From: Streptomyces sp. DHE7-1
GTDB taxonomy: Bacteria; Actinomycetota; Actinomycetes; Streptomycetales; Streptomycetaceae
Direction: 5' to 3'
Assembly: GCA_016432725.1 (NCBI GenBank)
Contig: JACJDG010000003.1
Location: 2,232,001 to 2,296,000, forward strand
DNA: 64,000 nt
Shown: in pieces, positions 8,856 through 17,638 of the stretch
How the letters are laid out: each line of letters starts with the position of its first letter
Position numbering within the stretch: position 1 is the stretch's first letter
Made by a program: the position numbers and the translations under genes
Notes under the pieces: generated by a model
What the model was told of the DNA's origin: nothing
Databases searched by the model: none
The model's input: only the letters and a program-made list of their open reading frames with translations

Positions 8856-8978
8856 ATGGCCAGCCTCCAGAACCGCACCGCGACGGGTCGTCACGACCTC
8901 GAGCCGTTCTGGCCCTCCCGTCAGCACCACGACTTCGACCGGGTGTGTTGCCGCGCGGCGAACGCGCGGGCCCTCTAA
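8856..8978 (+). CDS. 40-residue upstream ORF with Cys-Cys pair, probable leader peptide
   Basis: An ATG-to-TAA frame encodes 40 residues beginning MASLQNRTATGRHDLEPFWP, with a His-rich QHHDFDRV stretch and cysteines 31 and 32 (TGT TGC at 8946-8951). A GGGG run precedes the ATG. The Cys codons are immediately followed by a hairpin, CCGCGCG (8951-8957) with CGCGCGG (8963-8969). The ORF lies 119 bases before the winged-helix gene at 9098 in the same direction. The D-F-D-R-V-C element resembles cysteine-containing actinobacterial leader peptides. A role in translation-dependent control of the downstream gene is inference. Confidence 0.6.
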   Translation: MASLQNRTATGRHDLEPFWPSRQHHDFDRVCCRAANARAL

Positions 8979-9097
8979 AGCCGTACACCCCGGCCTTCGG
9001 CCAGCGCGGAACGACGTACGTCTCCCGGCGCGCCCGACCACGAATCGCGGCCGCCGCACCTTCCGACGAACTCCTCGCGCGAAAGAGCTGACCTCTC

Positions 9098-9685
9098 ATG
9101 GCGACCACTCGTTCCCTCTCCACCGCCACCCTTCCCGCCCCCTCCCAGAGCGGCTCCCGGCACCGGCTGCGGGCCGTCGACCGGGACGAGGTCGTGGACG
9201 TCGCGGACTTCCTGCCGCCGGGCGCCACCTGGCTGCCCGCGCCGCAGCACACCCTGCCCAGCCTCCCCGGACAGCCGCCCATGGTCGGCTACCTGGTGCT
9301 GGTCCCCGCCGACCAGCGGCCGCCGTTCCTGCCGGTCACACCGCCGGACGGCCCCGGGGCGGCGGACGGACCGGCGGCCGGGACGGGCGGCGACCCGCTG
9401 GTGCGGATCGACGCCGTACAGCGCACCGTCAGTGTCGACGGCCGCGAACTCGACCTCACCTACCTGGAGTTCGAGCTGCTGGCCCATCTCGTGGCGCACC
9501 CGAACCAGGTGCACACCCGCGACCGGCTCGTGACCACGGTGTGGGGCTACGGCCACGTCGGCGACGGCCGTACCGTCGACGTCCACATCGCCCGGCTGCG
9601 CCGGAAGCTGGGCGAGCGGCACCGCCGGTCGATCCAGACGGTGCGCCGGGTCGGCTACAAGTACACCCCGCCGACCGGGGACTGA
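9098..9685 (+). CDS. Winged-helix transcriptional regulator without a receiver domain
   Basis: The 195-residue protein has an OmpR/PhoB-type DNA-binding domain at about residues 100-190: ELDLTYLEFELLAHLVAHP, then RLVTTVWGYGHVGDGRTVDV, HIARLRRKLG and RRVGYKYTPP. The N-terminal half is Pro/Ala-rich and contains MVGYLVLVPADQRPPFLPV. It has no phosphoacceptor aspartate domain, so it is not a standard response regulator. The gene is preceded by a long leader containing a 40-codon upstream ORF, which suggests post-transcriptional control. Targets cannot be inferred from context. Confidence 0.85.
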   Translation: MATTRSLSTATLPAPSQSGSRHRLRAVDRDEVVDVADFLPPGATWLPAPQHTLPSLPGQPPMVGYLVLVPADQRPPFLPVTPPDGPGAADGPAAGTGGDPLVRIDAVQRTVSVDGRELDLTYLEFELLAHLVAHPNQVHTRDRLVTTVWGYGHVGDGRTVDVHIARLRRKLGERHRRSIQTVRRVGYKYTPPTGD

Positions 9686-9752
9686 GCCGGGCCGTCTGCC
9701 CTCGGCAGACAGCCCTTCCCTCCCCGGGCCGGTACCGGGCACCCTCACCGGC

Positions 9753-10778
9753 ATGAGACTTCTGGTGCTGGGCGGTACGGAGTTCGTGGGCAGGACCGTC
9801 GTGGAGGCCGCGCTCGCGCGCGGGTGGGAGGTGACCGTCTTCCACCGGGGACGGCACGCGCCGCCCGCGGGGGTGCGGTCCCTGCACGGCGACCGCACCG
9901 CGCCCGACGGGCTCGCCGCCCTCGCCGGCGACGACGGCATCTGGGACGCGGTGGTCGACACCTGGTCGGCCGCGCCCGTCGCGGTCCGGGACGCGGCGCG
10001 GCTGCTGCGCGGCCGCGCCGGCCGGTACGTCTACGTCTCCAGCCGGTCCGTGTACGCCTGGCCCTGGCCCGGGGGAGCCCGCGAGGACGCCCCGCTGGTC
10101 GAGGGCGCCGCCGCCGACGCCGGGGCGACCGACTACGCGCGGGACAAGCGGGGCGGCGAACTCGCGGCCGTGGAGGCCTTCGGCGCCGGGGACTCGCTGC
10201 TGGTCCGGGCGGGGCTGATCCTCGGCCCGTACGAGAACGTGGGCCGGCTGCCCTGGTGGCTGAACCGCGTCGCCCGCGGCGGCCCGGTCCTCGCGCCGGG
10301 GCCGCGCGATCTGGCCGTGCAGTACATCGACGTACGCGACCTCGCCGGCTGGCTGCTCGGGGCGGTGGAGCGGTCGCTGAGCGGCCCCTACGACCTGGTC
10401 GGCCCGCCGGGTACGGCCACCATGGGCGAGCTGCTCGAGGCCTGCGTCCGGGTGACCGGGGCGGACGCCGAACTGTGCTGGACCGAACCGCGGTTGATCC
10501 TGGACGCCGGGATCGAGCCGTGGACCGGGCTGCCGGTGTGGGTGCCGCCGGACGGTGAGATGTACGACGCCGTGCACCGCTCGGACGTCTCCCGGGCCCT
10601 GGCCACGGGACTGGTGTGCCGTTCCGCGGGCGAGACCGTCGCGGACACCTGGCGGTGGCTGACCGGCATCGGGGGCACCGCACCGCAGCGGCCCGACCGG
10701 ACCTCGGTGGGGGTGGATCCGCGGGTGGAGGACCAGGTGCTCGCCGCGGCCCGGGGTGTACCTGGCACCACCCCCTGA
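9753..10778 (+). CDS. NAD-dependent epimerase/dehydratase, SDR family
   Basis: The 341-residue protein starts MRLLVLGGTEFVGRTVVEAA, with the Rossmann glycine motif GGTEFVG. It continues with YVYVSSRSVYAWP, which holds the SDR catalytic serine and tyrosine region, and a TDYARDKRGGE segment with the YxxxK-like motif. A C-terminal substrate domain includes YDLVGPPGTATMGELLEA. Relatives act on nucleotide sugars or related cofactors. No sugar pathway genes are adjacent, so the substrate is unknown. It is a stand-alone gene 67 bases after the winged-helix regulator. Confidence 0.85.
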   Translation: MRLLVLGGTEFVGRTVVEAALARGWEVTVFHRGRHAPPAGVRSLHGDRTAPDGLAALAGDDGIWDAVVDTWSAAPVAVRDAARLLRGRAGRYVYVSSRSVYAWPWPGGAREDAPLVEGAAADAGATDYARDKRGGELAAVEAFGAGDSLLVRAGLILGPYENVGRLPWWLNRVARGGPVLAPGPRDLAVQYIDVRDLAGWLLGAVERSLSGPYDLVGPPGTATMGELLEACVRVTGADAELCWTEPRLILDAGIEPWTGLPVWVPPDGEMYDAVHRSDVSRALATGLVCRSAGETVADTWRWLTGIGGTAPQRPDRTSVGVDPRVEDQVLAAARGVPGTTP

Positions 10779-10829
10779 CCGGGGCTCCGGGCGAGTGACC
10801 GCCGCCCGGGGCTCGGCCAGACTGGCCGC

Positions 10830-12101
10830 ATGACTACCGACACGAAGGGCGGCGCGGTGCGCGCGCGGGCACGGGACGCCGCACTCGCCGCCGTACGGGG
10901 GCTCGTACTGGCCGTGACGGCGCTGCCCGTCGCGGTGCTGTGTCTCACGCTGAGCCTCGTCTCCATCGCGCTCGTACCGATCGGCATCGGCCTCGTCACG
11001 ACCCCCTGGATCCTCGGCGGGGTGCGGGGCGTCGCGGACACCCGGCGCCGGCTCGCGGCCGAGTGGGGCGGGGTGCCGATCCCGGCGGCGTACCGGCCCG
11101 TGCCCGCCGGCGCCAACCCCTGGACGCGCACCTTCACGATGCTCCGGGACCGCCAGGTGCGGCGGGACCTGCTGTGGCTGCCGGTGGACATGACGGCGGG
11201 GTTCGTCACGGCGCTGCTGCCCGCGGTGCTGTGCCTCTATCCGTTCGAGGGCTTCGCCGCCGCCGCCGGGCTGTGGCGGGTGCTGGCGTCCGGCGGGACC
11301 TACTGGTACGGCTTCGTACCGGTCACCGACCAGCCGAGCGCGCTCGGCGCCGCCGCCACCGCGGCGGTCCTGCTGGTCGCCGCCTACCACCTCGCTCCGC
11401 GGCTGCTGACCGCCCACTTCCGCCTCACCCGGAACGTCCTCGGCGCGGACCGGGGCGAACTCACCGAGCGGGTCCGGGTGCTGACCGAGACCCGGCGCGA
11501 CGCCGTGGACACCTCGGCCGCCGAACTGCGCCGCATCGAACGGGACCTGCACGACGGCGCCCAGGCCCGGCTGGTCGCGATGGGCATGGATCTCGGGACC
11601 GTCGAGATGCTGCTCGACAAGGACCCGGAGCAGGCCAGACGGCTCCTCACCCAGGCCCGGCGCAACTCCGTGGAGGCCCTGGAGGAACTGCGCGACCTGG
11701 TGCGGGGCATCCATCCGCCGGTGCTGGCCGAGCGCGGACTCGGTGACGCGGTGCGGGCGTTGGCGCTGCGGCTGCCGGTGCCGGGCGAGGTGGCCGTGGA
11801 GCTGTCCGGCCGGCCGGACGCGCCGGTGGAGTCCGCCGCCTACTTCGCGGTCAGCGAGGTACTGACCAACGCCGTCAAGCACTCCGGTGCGGACCGGCTC
11901 TGGGTCGACCTGCACCACGCCGACGGGATGCTGCGGATCACGGTCACCGACAACGGCAGGGGCGGCGCGGTCATCGGCGCGGGGTCCGGGCTGGCCGGGG
12001 TGGAGCGGCGGCTGGGTACATTCGACGGCGTCCTGGCCGTCAGCAGTCCCGCCGGCGGTCCCACCCTGGTCACCATGGAGCTGCCGTGCGCGTTGTCCTA
12101 G
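10830..12101 (+). CDS. NarL-type sensor histidine kinase
   Basis: The 423-residue membrane kinase has an N-terminal sensor region with four likely membrane segments: LAVTALPVAVLCLTLSL, LVPIGIGLVTTPWILG, one near residue 130 and one near residue 180. The phosphoacceptor is His241 in RIERDLHDGAQARLVAMG, the HisKA_3 signature. The C-terminal ATPase domain includes VLTNAVKHSGADRLWV and DNGRGG. Its 3' end overlaps the response regulator start by 16 bases, so the two are translationally coupled. The signal is unknown; the membrane loops are short, pointing to an intramembrane or envelope stimulus. Confidence 0.92.
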   Translation: MTTDTKGGAVRARARDAALAAVRGLVLAVTALPVAVLCLTLSLVSIALVPIGIGLVTTPWILGGVRGVADTRRRLAAEWGGVPIPAAYRPVPAGANPWTRTFTMLRDRQVRRDLLWLPVDMTAGFVTALLPAVLCLYPFEGFAAAAGLWRVLASGGTYWYGFVPVTDQPSALGAAATAAVLLVAAYHLAPRLLTAHFRLTRNVLGADRGELTERVRVLTETRRDAVDTSAAELRRIERDLHDGAQARLVAMGMDLGTVEMLLDKDPEQARRLLTQARRNSVEALEELRDLVRGIHPPVLAERGLGDAVRALALRLPVPGEVAVELSGRPDAPVESAAYFAVSEVLTNAVKHSGADRLWVDLHHADGMLRITVTDNGRGGAVIGAGSGLAGVERRLGTFDGVLAVSSPAGGPTLVTMELPCALS

Positions 12102-12739
12102 CCGAAGACCTCTTCCTGCTGCGCGACGGACTGGTCCGGCTGCTGGAGGCCTACGGCTTCGAGATCGTGGCGGCCGTCGAGTCCGGACCGGAACTCGACC
12201 GCGCCCTCGCGGAGCTGAAGCCGGACGTCGCCGTCGTCGACGTGCGCCTGCCGCCCACGCACACCGACGAGGGCCTGCAGTGCGCGCTGCGGGCCCGGCG
12301 GGAGCGGCCCGGGCTGCCGGTGCTGGTCCTGTCCCAGCACGTCGAGCAGCTCTACGCGCGGGAGCTGCTGGCCGACGGCAGCGGCGCGGTGGGCTATCTG
12401 CTGAAGGACCGGGTCTTCGACGCCGACCAGTTCGTGGACGCGGTACGGCGGGTGGCCGCCGGCGGTACGGCGATGGACCCGCAGGTGATCCAGCAGCTGC
12501 TGTCCCGGCGTGCGGCCGACGACCGGCCGCTCGGGCATCTCACCCCGCGCGAGCTGGAGGTCATGGAGCTGATGGCGCAGGGCCGCTCGAACGCTGCGAT
12601 CGCCGGGCAGCTCGTGGTGACGGAACGGGCCATCGCCAAACACACCTCCAACATCTTCACCAAACTGGGCCTCGAGGTGTCGGACGATGACAATCGGCGC
12701 GTCCTGGCGGTGCTGGCGTACCTCGACCGCGGCCGCTGA
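12086..12739 (+). CDS. LuxR/NarL-family response regulator
   Basis: The 217-residue protein has a receiver domain starting MRVVLAEDLFLLRDGLVRLL, with phosphoacceptor Asp52 in VAVVDVRLPP and the Lys of GYLLKDRV. The C-terminal LuxR helix-turn-helix is at about residues 150-205 (LTPRELEVMELMAQGRSNAA). It overlaps the kinase gene by 16 bases and is its evident partner. Downstream targets may include the secreted DUF1996 gene 175 bases further on, but nothing in the sequence proves this. Confidence 0.94.
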   Translation: MRVVLAEDLFLLRDGLVRLLEAYGFEIVAAVESGPELDRALAELKPDVAVVDVRLPPTHTDEGLQCALRARRERPGLPVLVLSQHVEQLYARELLADGSGAVGYLLKDRVFDADQFVDAVRRVAAGGTAMDPQVIQQLLSRRAADDRPLGHLTPRELEVMELMAQGRSNAAIAGQLVVTERAIAKHTSNIFTKLGLEVSDDDNRRVLAVLAYLDRGR

Positions 12740-12914
12740 TACGAAAATCAACTACCGCTGGTCAAGGGCCATTTGAGGCCTGTGACGCACGGCGTTGCGC
12801 CGACCGGTTCGGGAGACGGCTGAACACCTCCGGGGCGGCGTCCGTATGGAAGGACGCCGCTTCACTCCTGTCGGGCGCCTCGATGCTGCCCCGCAAGGAA
12901 GTCAGAGGAGTTCC

Positions 12915-14464
12915 ATGGGACGCAACACACGAAAACGCCGTACGCCGCTGGCCACCAAGGCCATTGCCGCATCGGCGGCCCTAGCGCTCGGTGGGGCGGG
13001 CTGATCTGGGCGAACTTCTACGCCTCGGCGCACGAGTCGAACAACCAGTCGTGGGGAGGCAACCAGACGAAGGCCGCGACGGCGCAGGTCGCGACGATCT
13101 CGTGTCCGGACGTGGGCCAGAAGCTGACCAACGTGCCGAACCAGGCCCGGGGCGAGGTCGCCGGCGAGCTGTCCAACCTCGACCGCCAGATCACCGACGC
13201 CTACCAGCGTCTGGCGACCACGCGGGACGCGCAGGCCAGAGACACGAGCTTCGTCCAGAACTCGATCCTGCAGCCGCTCCAGGACCGGCGCAAGGCCATC
13301 CTGGACCGGATCAGGCTGGAGATCACCCGCGTCGGCGGCACCGCGCCCGGCGACCTGAACACCTTGGCCACCTGCACGGCCCAGAACGCCAACCAGACCA
13401 CCGGCGGACAGCAGCAGAACGGCGGTCAACAGCAGCAGGGCGGCCAGCAGCAAGGCGGCCAGCAGCAGGGCGGCCAGCAGCAAGGCGGCCAGCAGCAGGG
13501 CGGCCAGCAGCAAGGCGGCCAGCAGCAGAACAACGGCGGGCAGGCCGGCAACGGCCCGGCCGCGGCCGACTTCGTCGACATCACCAAGGTGCAGGCGAAC
13601 GTGCGGGCCAAGCCGCGCAGGTCCGGCAACGCGTCGACCGGCACGTTCACCACGCGCTGCGGGGTGAACGCGAACAAGAACCACAACACCGACAACGTGA
13701 TCGTGGCGCCCGGCGTGACCAACGGCGCCCACCACCTGCACGACTACGTCGGCAACCAGAAGGTCAACGCGTTCTCCAGCAACAACACGTTCCTCCAGGG
13801 CGGCACGAGCTGCCAGAACAGGAACGACCTGTCGTCGTACTACTGGCCCGTGGTCCGGATCCAGGACGGTTCGCAGGACTTCGACCAGAACGCGGACGGC
13901 GGTGGCAAGGAGGGCAACGTCGGCAAGATCCTGGTGCCGGCGCAGGCCCAGATCAAGTACGTGGGCAGCCCCACCTCCAAGGTCGTCGCGATGCCGCAGT
14001 TCCTGCGGATCATCACCGGTGACGCCAAGACCACCACCAACGGTCTGGCCAACGCCAACGCGCACTGGAGCTGCACCGGCTTCGAGAACAAGGTGCAGCT
14101 GACCACGCAGTACCCGATCTGTCCGCAGGGCAGCAAGGTGGTGCGCACGTTCGCCTTCCAGAGCTGCTGGGACGGGCAGAACGTCGACAGCGCCAACCAC
14201 CGCACGCACGTGGCCTTCGCCGATGCCAACGGGAACTGCCAGAACGGCTTCAAGGCCATTCCGCAGCTCACGATGCGCCTCGTGTACAACATCACCCCGC
14301 CGACCGTGCAGAACGGCCAGGTGAAGAACGCCTACGCGGTGGACGGCTTCCCCGAGCAGTTGCACAAGGCCGCCACCGACCACGACGACTTCATCAGCGT
14401 CACGACCGGCGGACTGGCCAACAAGATCGCCAACTGCGTCAACCGCGGCCAGAACTGCGCGTGA
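12915..14464 (+). CDS. Secreted DUF1996 protein with Gly-Gln repeat linker (one frame break)
   Basis: The ATG at 12915, after GAGGAG, opens a signal region ([20 protein letters not shown]). The frame breaks in the G run at 12993-12996; one more G joins it to the frame ending at 14464, giving about 516 residues. The N-terminal mature part contains [21 protein letters not shown] repetitive GGQQQ linker follows at about 13400-13535. The C-terminal DUF1996 domain has [20 protein letters not shown] and [12 protein letters not shown], a His-rich block. The family is common in fungi and actinomycetes, is secreted, and has no settled activity. Confidence 0.82.
13400..13535 (+). repeat. Tandem 15-base repeat encoding a Gly-Gly-Gln-Gln-Gln linker
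   Basis: GGCGGCCAGCAGCAA and GGCGGCCAGCAGCAG alternate about six to eight times within the DUF1996 gene. Consecutive pairs are identical at DNA level, with a CAA/CAG alternation every other unit. That pattern suggests recent slippage or unequal exchange of a 30-base unit. It sits between the N-terminal region and the DUF1996 domain, acting as a flexible linker. Confidence 0.85.
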
Positions 14465-14487
14465 TCCCCTGAGACGCACGAACGGCA

Positions 14488-14524
14488 GAAGGCCGGTGGC
14501 GGGTCCCTCCCGCCACCGGCCTTC
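14488..14524. terminator. Bidirectional hairpin terminator between convergent genes
   Basis: GAAGGCCGGTGGCGGG (14488-14503) pairs with CCCGCCACCGGCCTTC (14509-14524) around a five-base loop. It lies between the stop of the DUF1996 gene (14464) and the stop of the minus-strand lipoprotein gene (14545), so it can serve both. Confidence 0.85.
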
Positions 14525-14544
14525 GCCGTGTCCGCGCGGCCGGC

Positions 14545-14936
14545 TCAGCCGCTGTGCGCGTGGTGGTCCGTGCCGGTCTCCACGTCACCGCCGAGCGTGC
14601 CGCGCAGCGCCTGGACGACGCCGTCGTCCCCGACAGCGACCCACTTGCGGCCGACGAGGTAGTGGCCGCCGTAGTCCTTGGCGTCGTTGATCCACTCGCG
14701 CTGGCCGCGGTCGGTGGCGAAGGTGGCGAGGATGAACTTCCCGTCGCCGTTGCGGCAGATCGCCTGACGGATCTCGTCGGCGTCGGTCTGCATGTTCGGC
14801 TTGCACCGCACCTCGGCGGCCAGGCTCTCCAGACTGCCGGACGCGGTGGGCGGCACTTTCTCACCCTCCCGCCCGCACCGCAGCCCGCCAGCGCCAGTAC
14901 GGCCGCGGCGCCGAGCACCGCACGTGTCAACCTCAT
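14545..14936 (-). CDS. Small lipoprotein, unknown function (one frame break)
   Basis: The ATG at 14936 follows GGAGG and encodes MRLTRAVLGAAAVLALAGCG, a lipoprotein signal with lipobox LAGC. The frame breaks near 14866-14872 in a run of G on the coding strand. Restoring one base continues into VPPTASGSLESLAAEVRC and DADEIRQAICRNGDGKFILA, ending with a His-rich tail DVETGTDHHAHSG. The mature protein of about 110 residues has two further cysteines. I do not recognise a named family. Confidence 0.65.
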
Positions 14937-15072
14937 CGTTCCTCCGGTCCTGGTACGCCCCAGCATGCCGCGTGGAGCCCCTGGACGGGACCCCGTCCAA
15001 CGGATACGGGCGCGGGGCGCGGTGCGCTCAAATCCGCGGCGGTGGCGGGCACAGGTGTGCGAGGGTGACCCG

Positions 15073-15573
15073 GTGAACCAAGACTGGGAAGACCGCGTGA
15101 CCGCCGCCTGGGCCTCCTTCGACGACTATCCGGAGGAGCGGGCGCAGGAGTTCCGCGACCTGATCGACAAGCTCGTGGCCGAGCTGCCGGAGGGCAGCGC
15201 GCTGGGCCCGTTCGAGCAGGCCTGCGCCTGGGACTCCACCGGCCACTCGGACCGGGCCGTACCGCTGTACCAGGAGGCGCTGGCGCGTGGCCTCGACGGC
15301 TACAAGGGCCGCCGGGCGCGGATCCAGCTCTCCAGCTCGCTGCGCAACACCGGGCGGGCCATGGAGGGCGTCGCCCTGCTCACCCCCGAACTCGACGCCC
15401 CGTCGGACGAGTTGGACGACGCGGTGCGGGCCTGCCTCGCCCTGTGCCTGTCCAGCCTGGGCCGCGACCGCGAGGGCCTGTCCCTGGTGCTCGGCGCCCT
15501 CGCCCCGCATCTGCCCCGCTACCAGCGGTCGATGGCCAACTACGCGCGCCTGCTGGTCGAACCGGAGGGGTGA
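15073..15573 (+). CDS. Tetratricopeptide-repeat protein
   Basis: The 166-residue protein starts at GTG after GAGGGTGA. It contains TPR-like helices: ALGPFEQACAWDSTGHSDRA, VPLYQEALARGLDGYKGRRA and ARIQLSSSLRNTGRAMEG, then further helical repeats with DDAVRACLALCLSSLGRD. This matches small actinobacterial TPR proteins thought to mediate protein contacts in the cytoplasm. No signal peptide or membrane helix is present. The following gene begins 63 bases later on the same strand. Confidence 0.8.
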   Translation: MNQDWEDRVTAAWASFDDYPEERAQEFRDLIDKLVAELPEGSALGPFEQACAWDSTGHSDRAVPLYQEALARGLDGYKGRRARIQLSSSLRNTGRAMEGVALLTPELDAPSDELDDAVRACLALCLSSLGRDREGLSLVLGALAPHLPRYQRSMANYARLLVEPEG

Positions 15574-15636
15574 GCCGCCCGGTGTGAGCCGCCCGCCCGG
15601 CGGTGACCTGCGGACGGCTCGCTCGTTCACCGGGAT

Positions 15637-17546
15637 GTGCAGTCACAGGATGTAGCCCACCGTCACTCGAAAACCGCCGCCGGTCGGGACGTCGGCGTCG
15701 ACCAGGCCGAGGCCGCGCTCGTCGAGCACTACCCGCGGCTGGTCCGGCTCGCCTACCTGGTCCTGCCACCCGACCTCGGCCGCGGCCGCCGGGTGCTGAC
15801 GGCACACGCCCTCGTCCAGCGCGCCCTGCCCCGGGGCCGCCGGCGCAAGTCCGTGATCCCCGCCCAGTCCGCGGGCCGGGACGGCGACCCGGGGTACGCG
15901 TTCGTCCGCCAGGAGGTCGTGCGCACCGCGCTGGCGGCGGCCCGTACCCGCCGGGGCCGTCCGTGGCCGTCACCGCCCCCGCTGCTCCCCGCGTGTGGGG
16001 CCTGCGGCTGTTCCCGCGTTCCGGCGGGGCCGACGAACTCGCCCTGGAACAGCGGCTGTCCGTGCTGTCCGGTCCGGCCCGCGCCGTGTACGTGCTGCGC
16101 GGCCTGGAGCGGCTGCCGGACTCCGGCGTCCGCGGGATCCTCACGTCCGCCGGGGTCGTCCGGCCCGAGGCGGCGCTGTCCGAGGCCAACGGGGTGCCCG
16201 CGCAGGACGCCCTGCTCTGCTCCCCGGAGTTCGACCCCTGCTCGCTGCAGGCCCGGCCCACCGACCTGGTGCGCCGCCGCCAGCACTCCAAGGCGGCGCT
16301 CGCCGCGGCGGCCGCGCTCGCGGTGTGCGGGGCGCTGGTGACCCTGCCGGGCGGCGGCTGGGGCCCCGACGGCGCCGCCGCACCGCTCTACGCCGGGAAC
16401 CCGGCGGCCGAGGCGGCCCTGGACCCCGGCAAGCTGGTCCGGATCGCCCCGGCCGCCTGGCGGTCCGCCGCCCGCACCGACTTCTCCGTGTGGCCGGCGC
16501 GGGGCACGCTCACCGGCGACCGGGCGCTGCTGCGCCGCGCCCTCGCCGTCTGGGCCCGGCCCGGCGAGACGGTCCGCGTCTCGGCGACCCCGGGCACCCA
16601 GACCGGCGGCCCGGCGGGGCCGCCCCAGCTGCTGTACGCGGGCGACGTGGACAGCGCGCGCGTGGTGATCCTCTACGACGGCCTGCGCATCGCCCGCTAC
16701 GCGGAGCCCAGGGACGGCACGGTGGGCGCGGCCCTGGACTTCGCCCGGGTCGACGGCGCGACCGGCACGGAGGCGAGCGCGCTGGTGCTGGGCCGCTCCG
16801 ACGGCAACGTGCGCTATCTGACCGCTCCCTGGGTGCGCAGGGCCGCCCAGCGGGACCTGATGAAGCCGGACGCGGCCCCGCTGCCGCTGCCCGTCACCGA
16901 CGGTGTCACCGCGCCGCTGGCCAGCCCGGCCCTGCGGACCGGCAGTTGCACCTCGTGGAACGTGCTCCAGCTCACCGGCCCCTCGGGCGACCAGCTCCAC
17001 ACCGATCTGGGCGAGCTGGTGCCCGCCCATCTCACCGCCGGGCGTCCGGGCGCCCCCGCCGAGGCGGCCGGGGCCGAGGGGCTGCGGGCCTGGGCGCCGT
17101 TCGCCTGCTCGCTGGCCACGCAGCGCTCGGTGGGGGTGCGCGGCGTCAACGCCTGGGGGTTCGCCCAGCAGCCGCTGCCCGACGGCAGCGGTGCGGGCCA
17201 GTGGGCGTGCACCAGGGCGGAGACCTGGCGCGGCGGCGGCACGGCCGCGCTGGCCCAGTTCCGGACGCCGGGCGGGACCGCCGGGGCGGTCGTCGCCAAG
17301 GGCGCCGACGTGGCGGCCTGTGGTCCCCGGGATCCGCAGGTGCTGGCCGGGGTGCTGTGGAAGGCGAGGACCGGGGACTGGTACCTGCTGGCCGCGGGTG
17401 GCCCGGACGTCACCGGGATCCGGGCGAGCGGCGGGATCACCGCGGCCGGCCAGGGGCCGCTGATGGCGGTCAAGGCCGGTCAGGGCACGCGGGCCGATCT
17501 GAAGGGGACGCTGAAGGACGGCAGGACGATCGGCGGACTGCGCTAG
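15637..17546 (+). CDS. Membrane-anchored protein with sigma-70-like N-terminal region (one frame break)
   Basis: Starting at GTG, the cytoplasmic N-terminal part contains EAALVEHYPRLVRLAYLVLP, like sigma-70 region 2, and VYVLRGLERLPDSGVRGILT, like region 4. One transmembrane helix follows at about residues 220-240 (SKAALAAAAALAVCGALVT). The remaining 400 residues are probably extracytoplasmic and contain cysteine-bearing segments such as RTGSCTSWNVLQL and WAPFACSLATQ. The frame breaks near 15960 (CCGTCCGTGG); one added base joins the frames. Total length is about 637 residues. A link between transcription and surface sensing is an attractive inference, not shown. Confidence 0.65.
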
Positions 17547-17570
17547 CCGGACGTGCGAGACGGGCCTAGC

Positions 17571-17635
17571 TGACACTGGCGTCAACAAGGCGGCGCAGAG
17601 GGGTTCTCAGCGGGCCTACCCGTCAGTACATTGAC
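17571..17635. promoter_or_regulatory. Paired TetR-type palindromes before the hydrolase/reductase operon
   Basis: TGACACTGGCGTCA (17571-17584) and GTCAGTACATTGAC (17622-17635) are 14-base imperfect palindromes. TGGCGTCAA (17577-17585) and TTGACGCCA (17631-17639) are also exact inverted repeats, the second touching the start codon. TGAC/GTCA palindromes are typical of TetR-family operators, and a TetR gene lies at the end of this operon. Autorepression through these sites is an inference. Confidence 0.4.
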
Positions 17636-17638
17636 GCC

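Noticed and set aside
13400..13535. Possible CRISPR-like array
   Set aside because: The repeats are contiguous 15-base coding units without spacers and lie in frame inside a gene.
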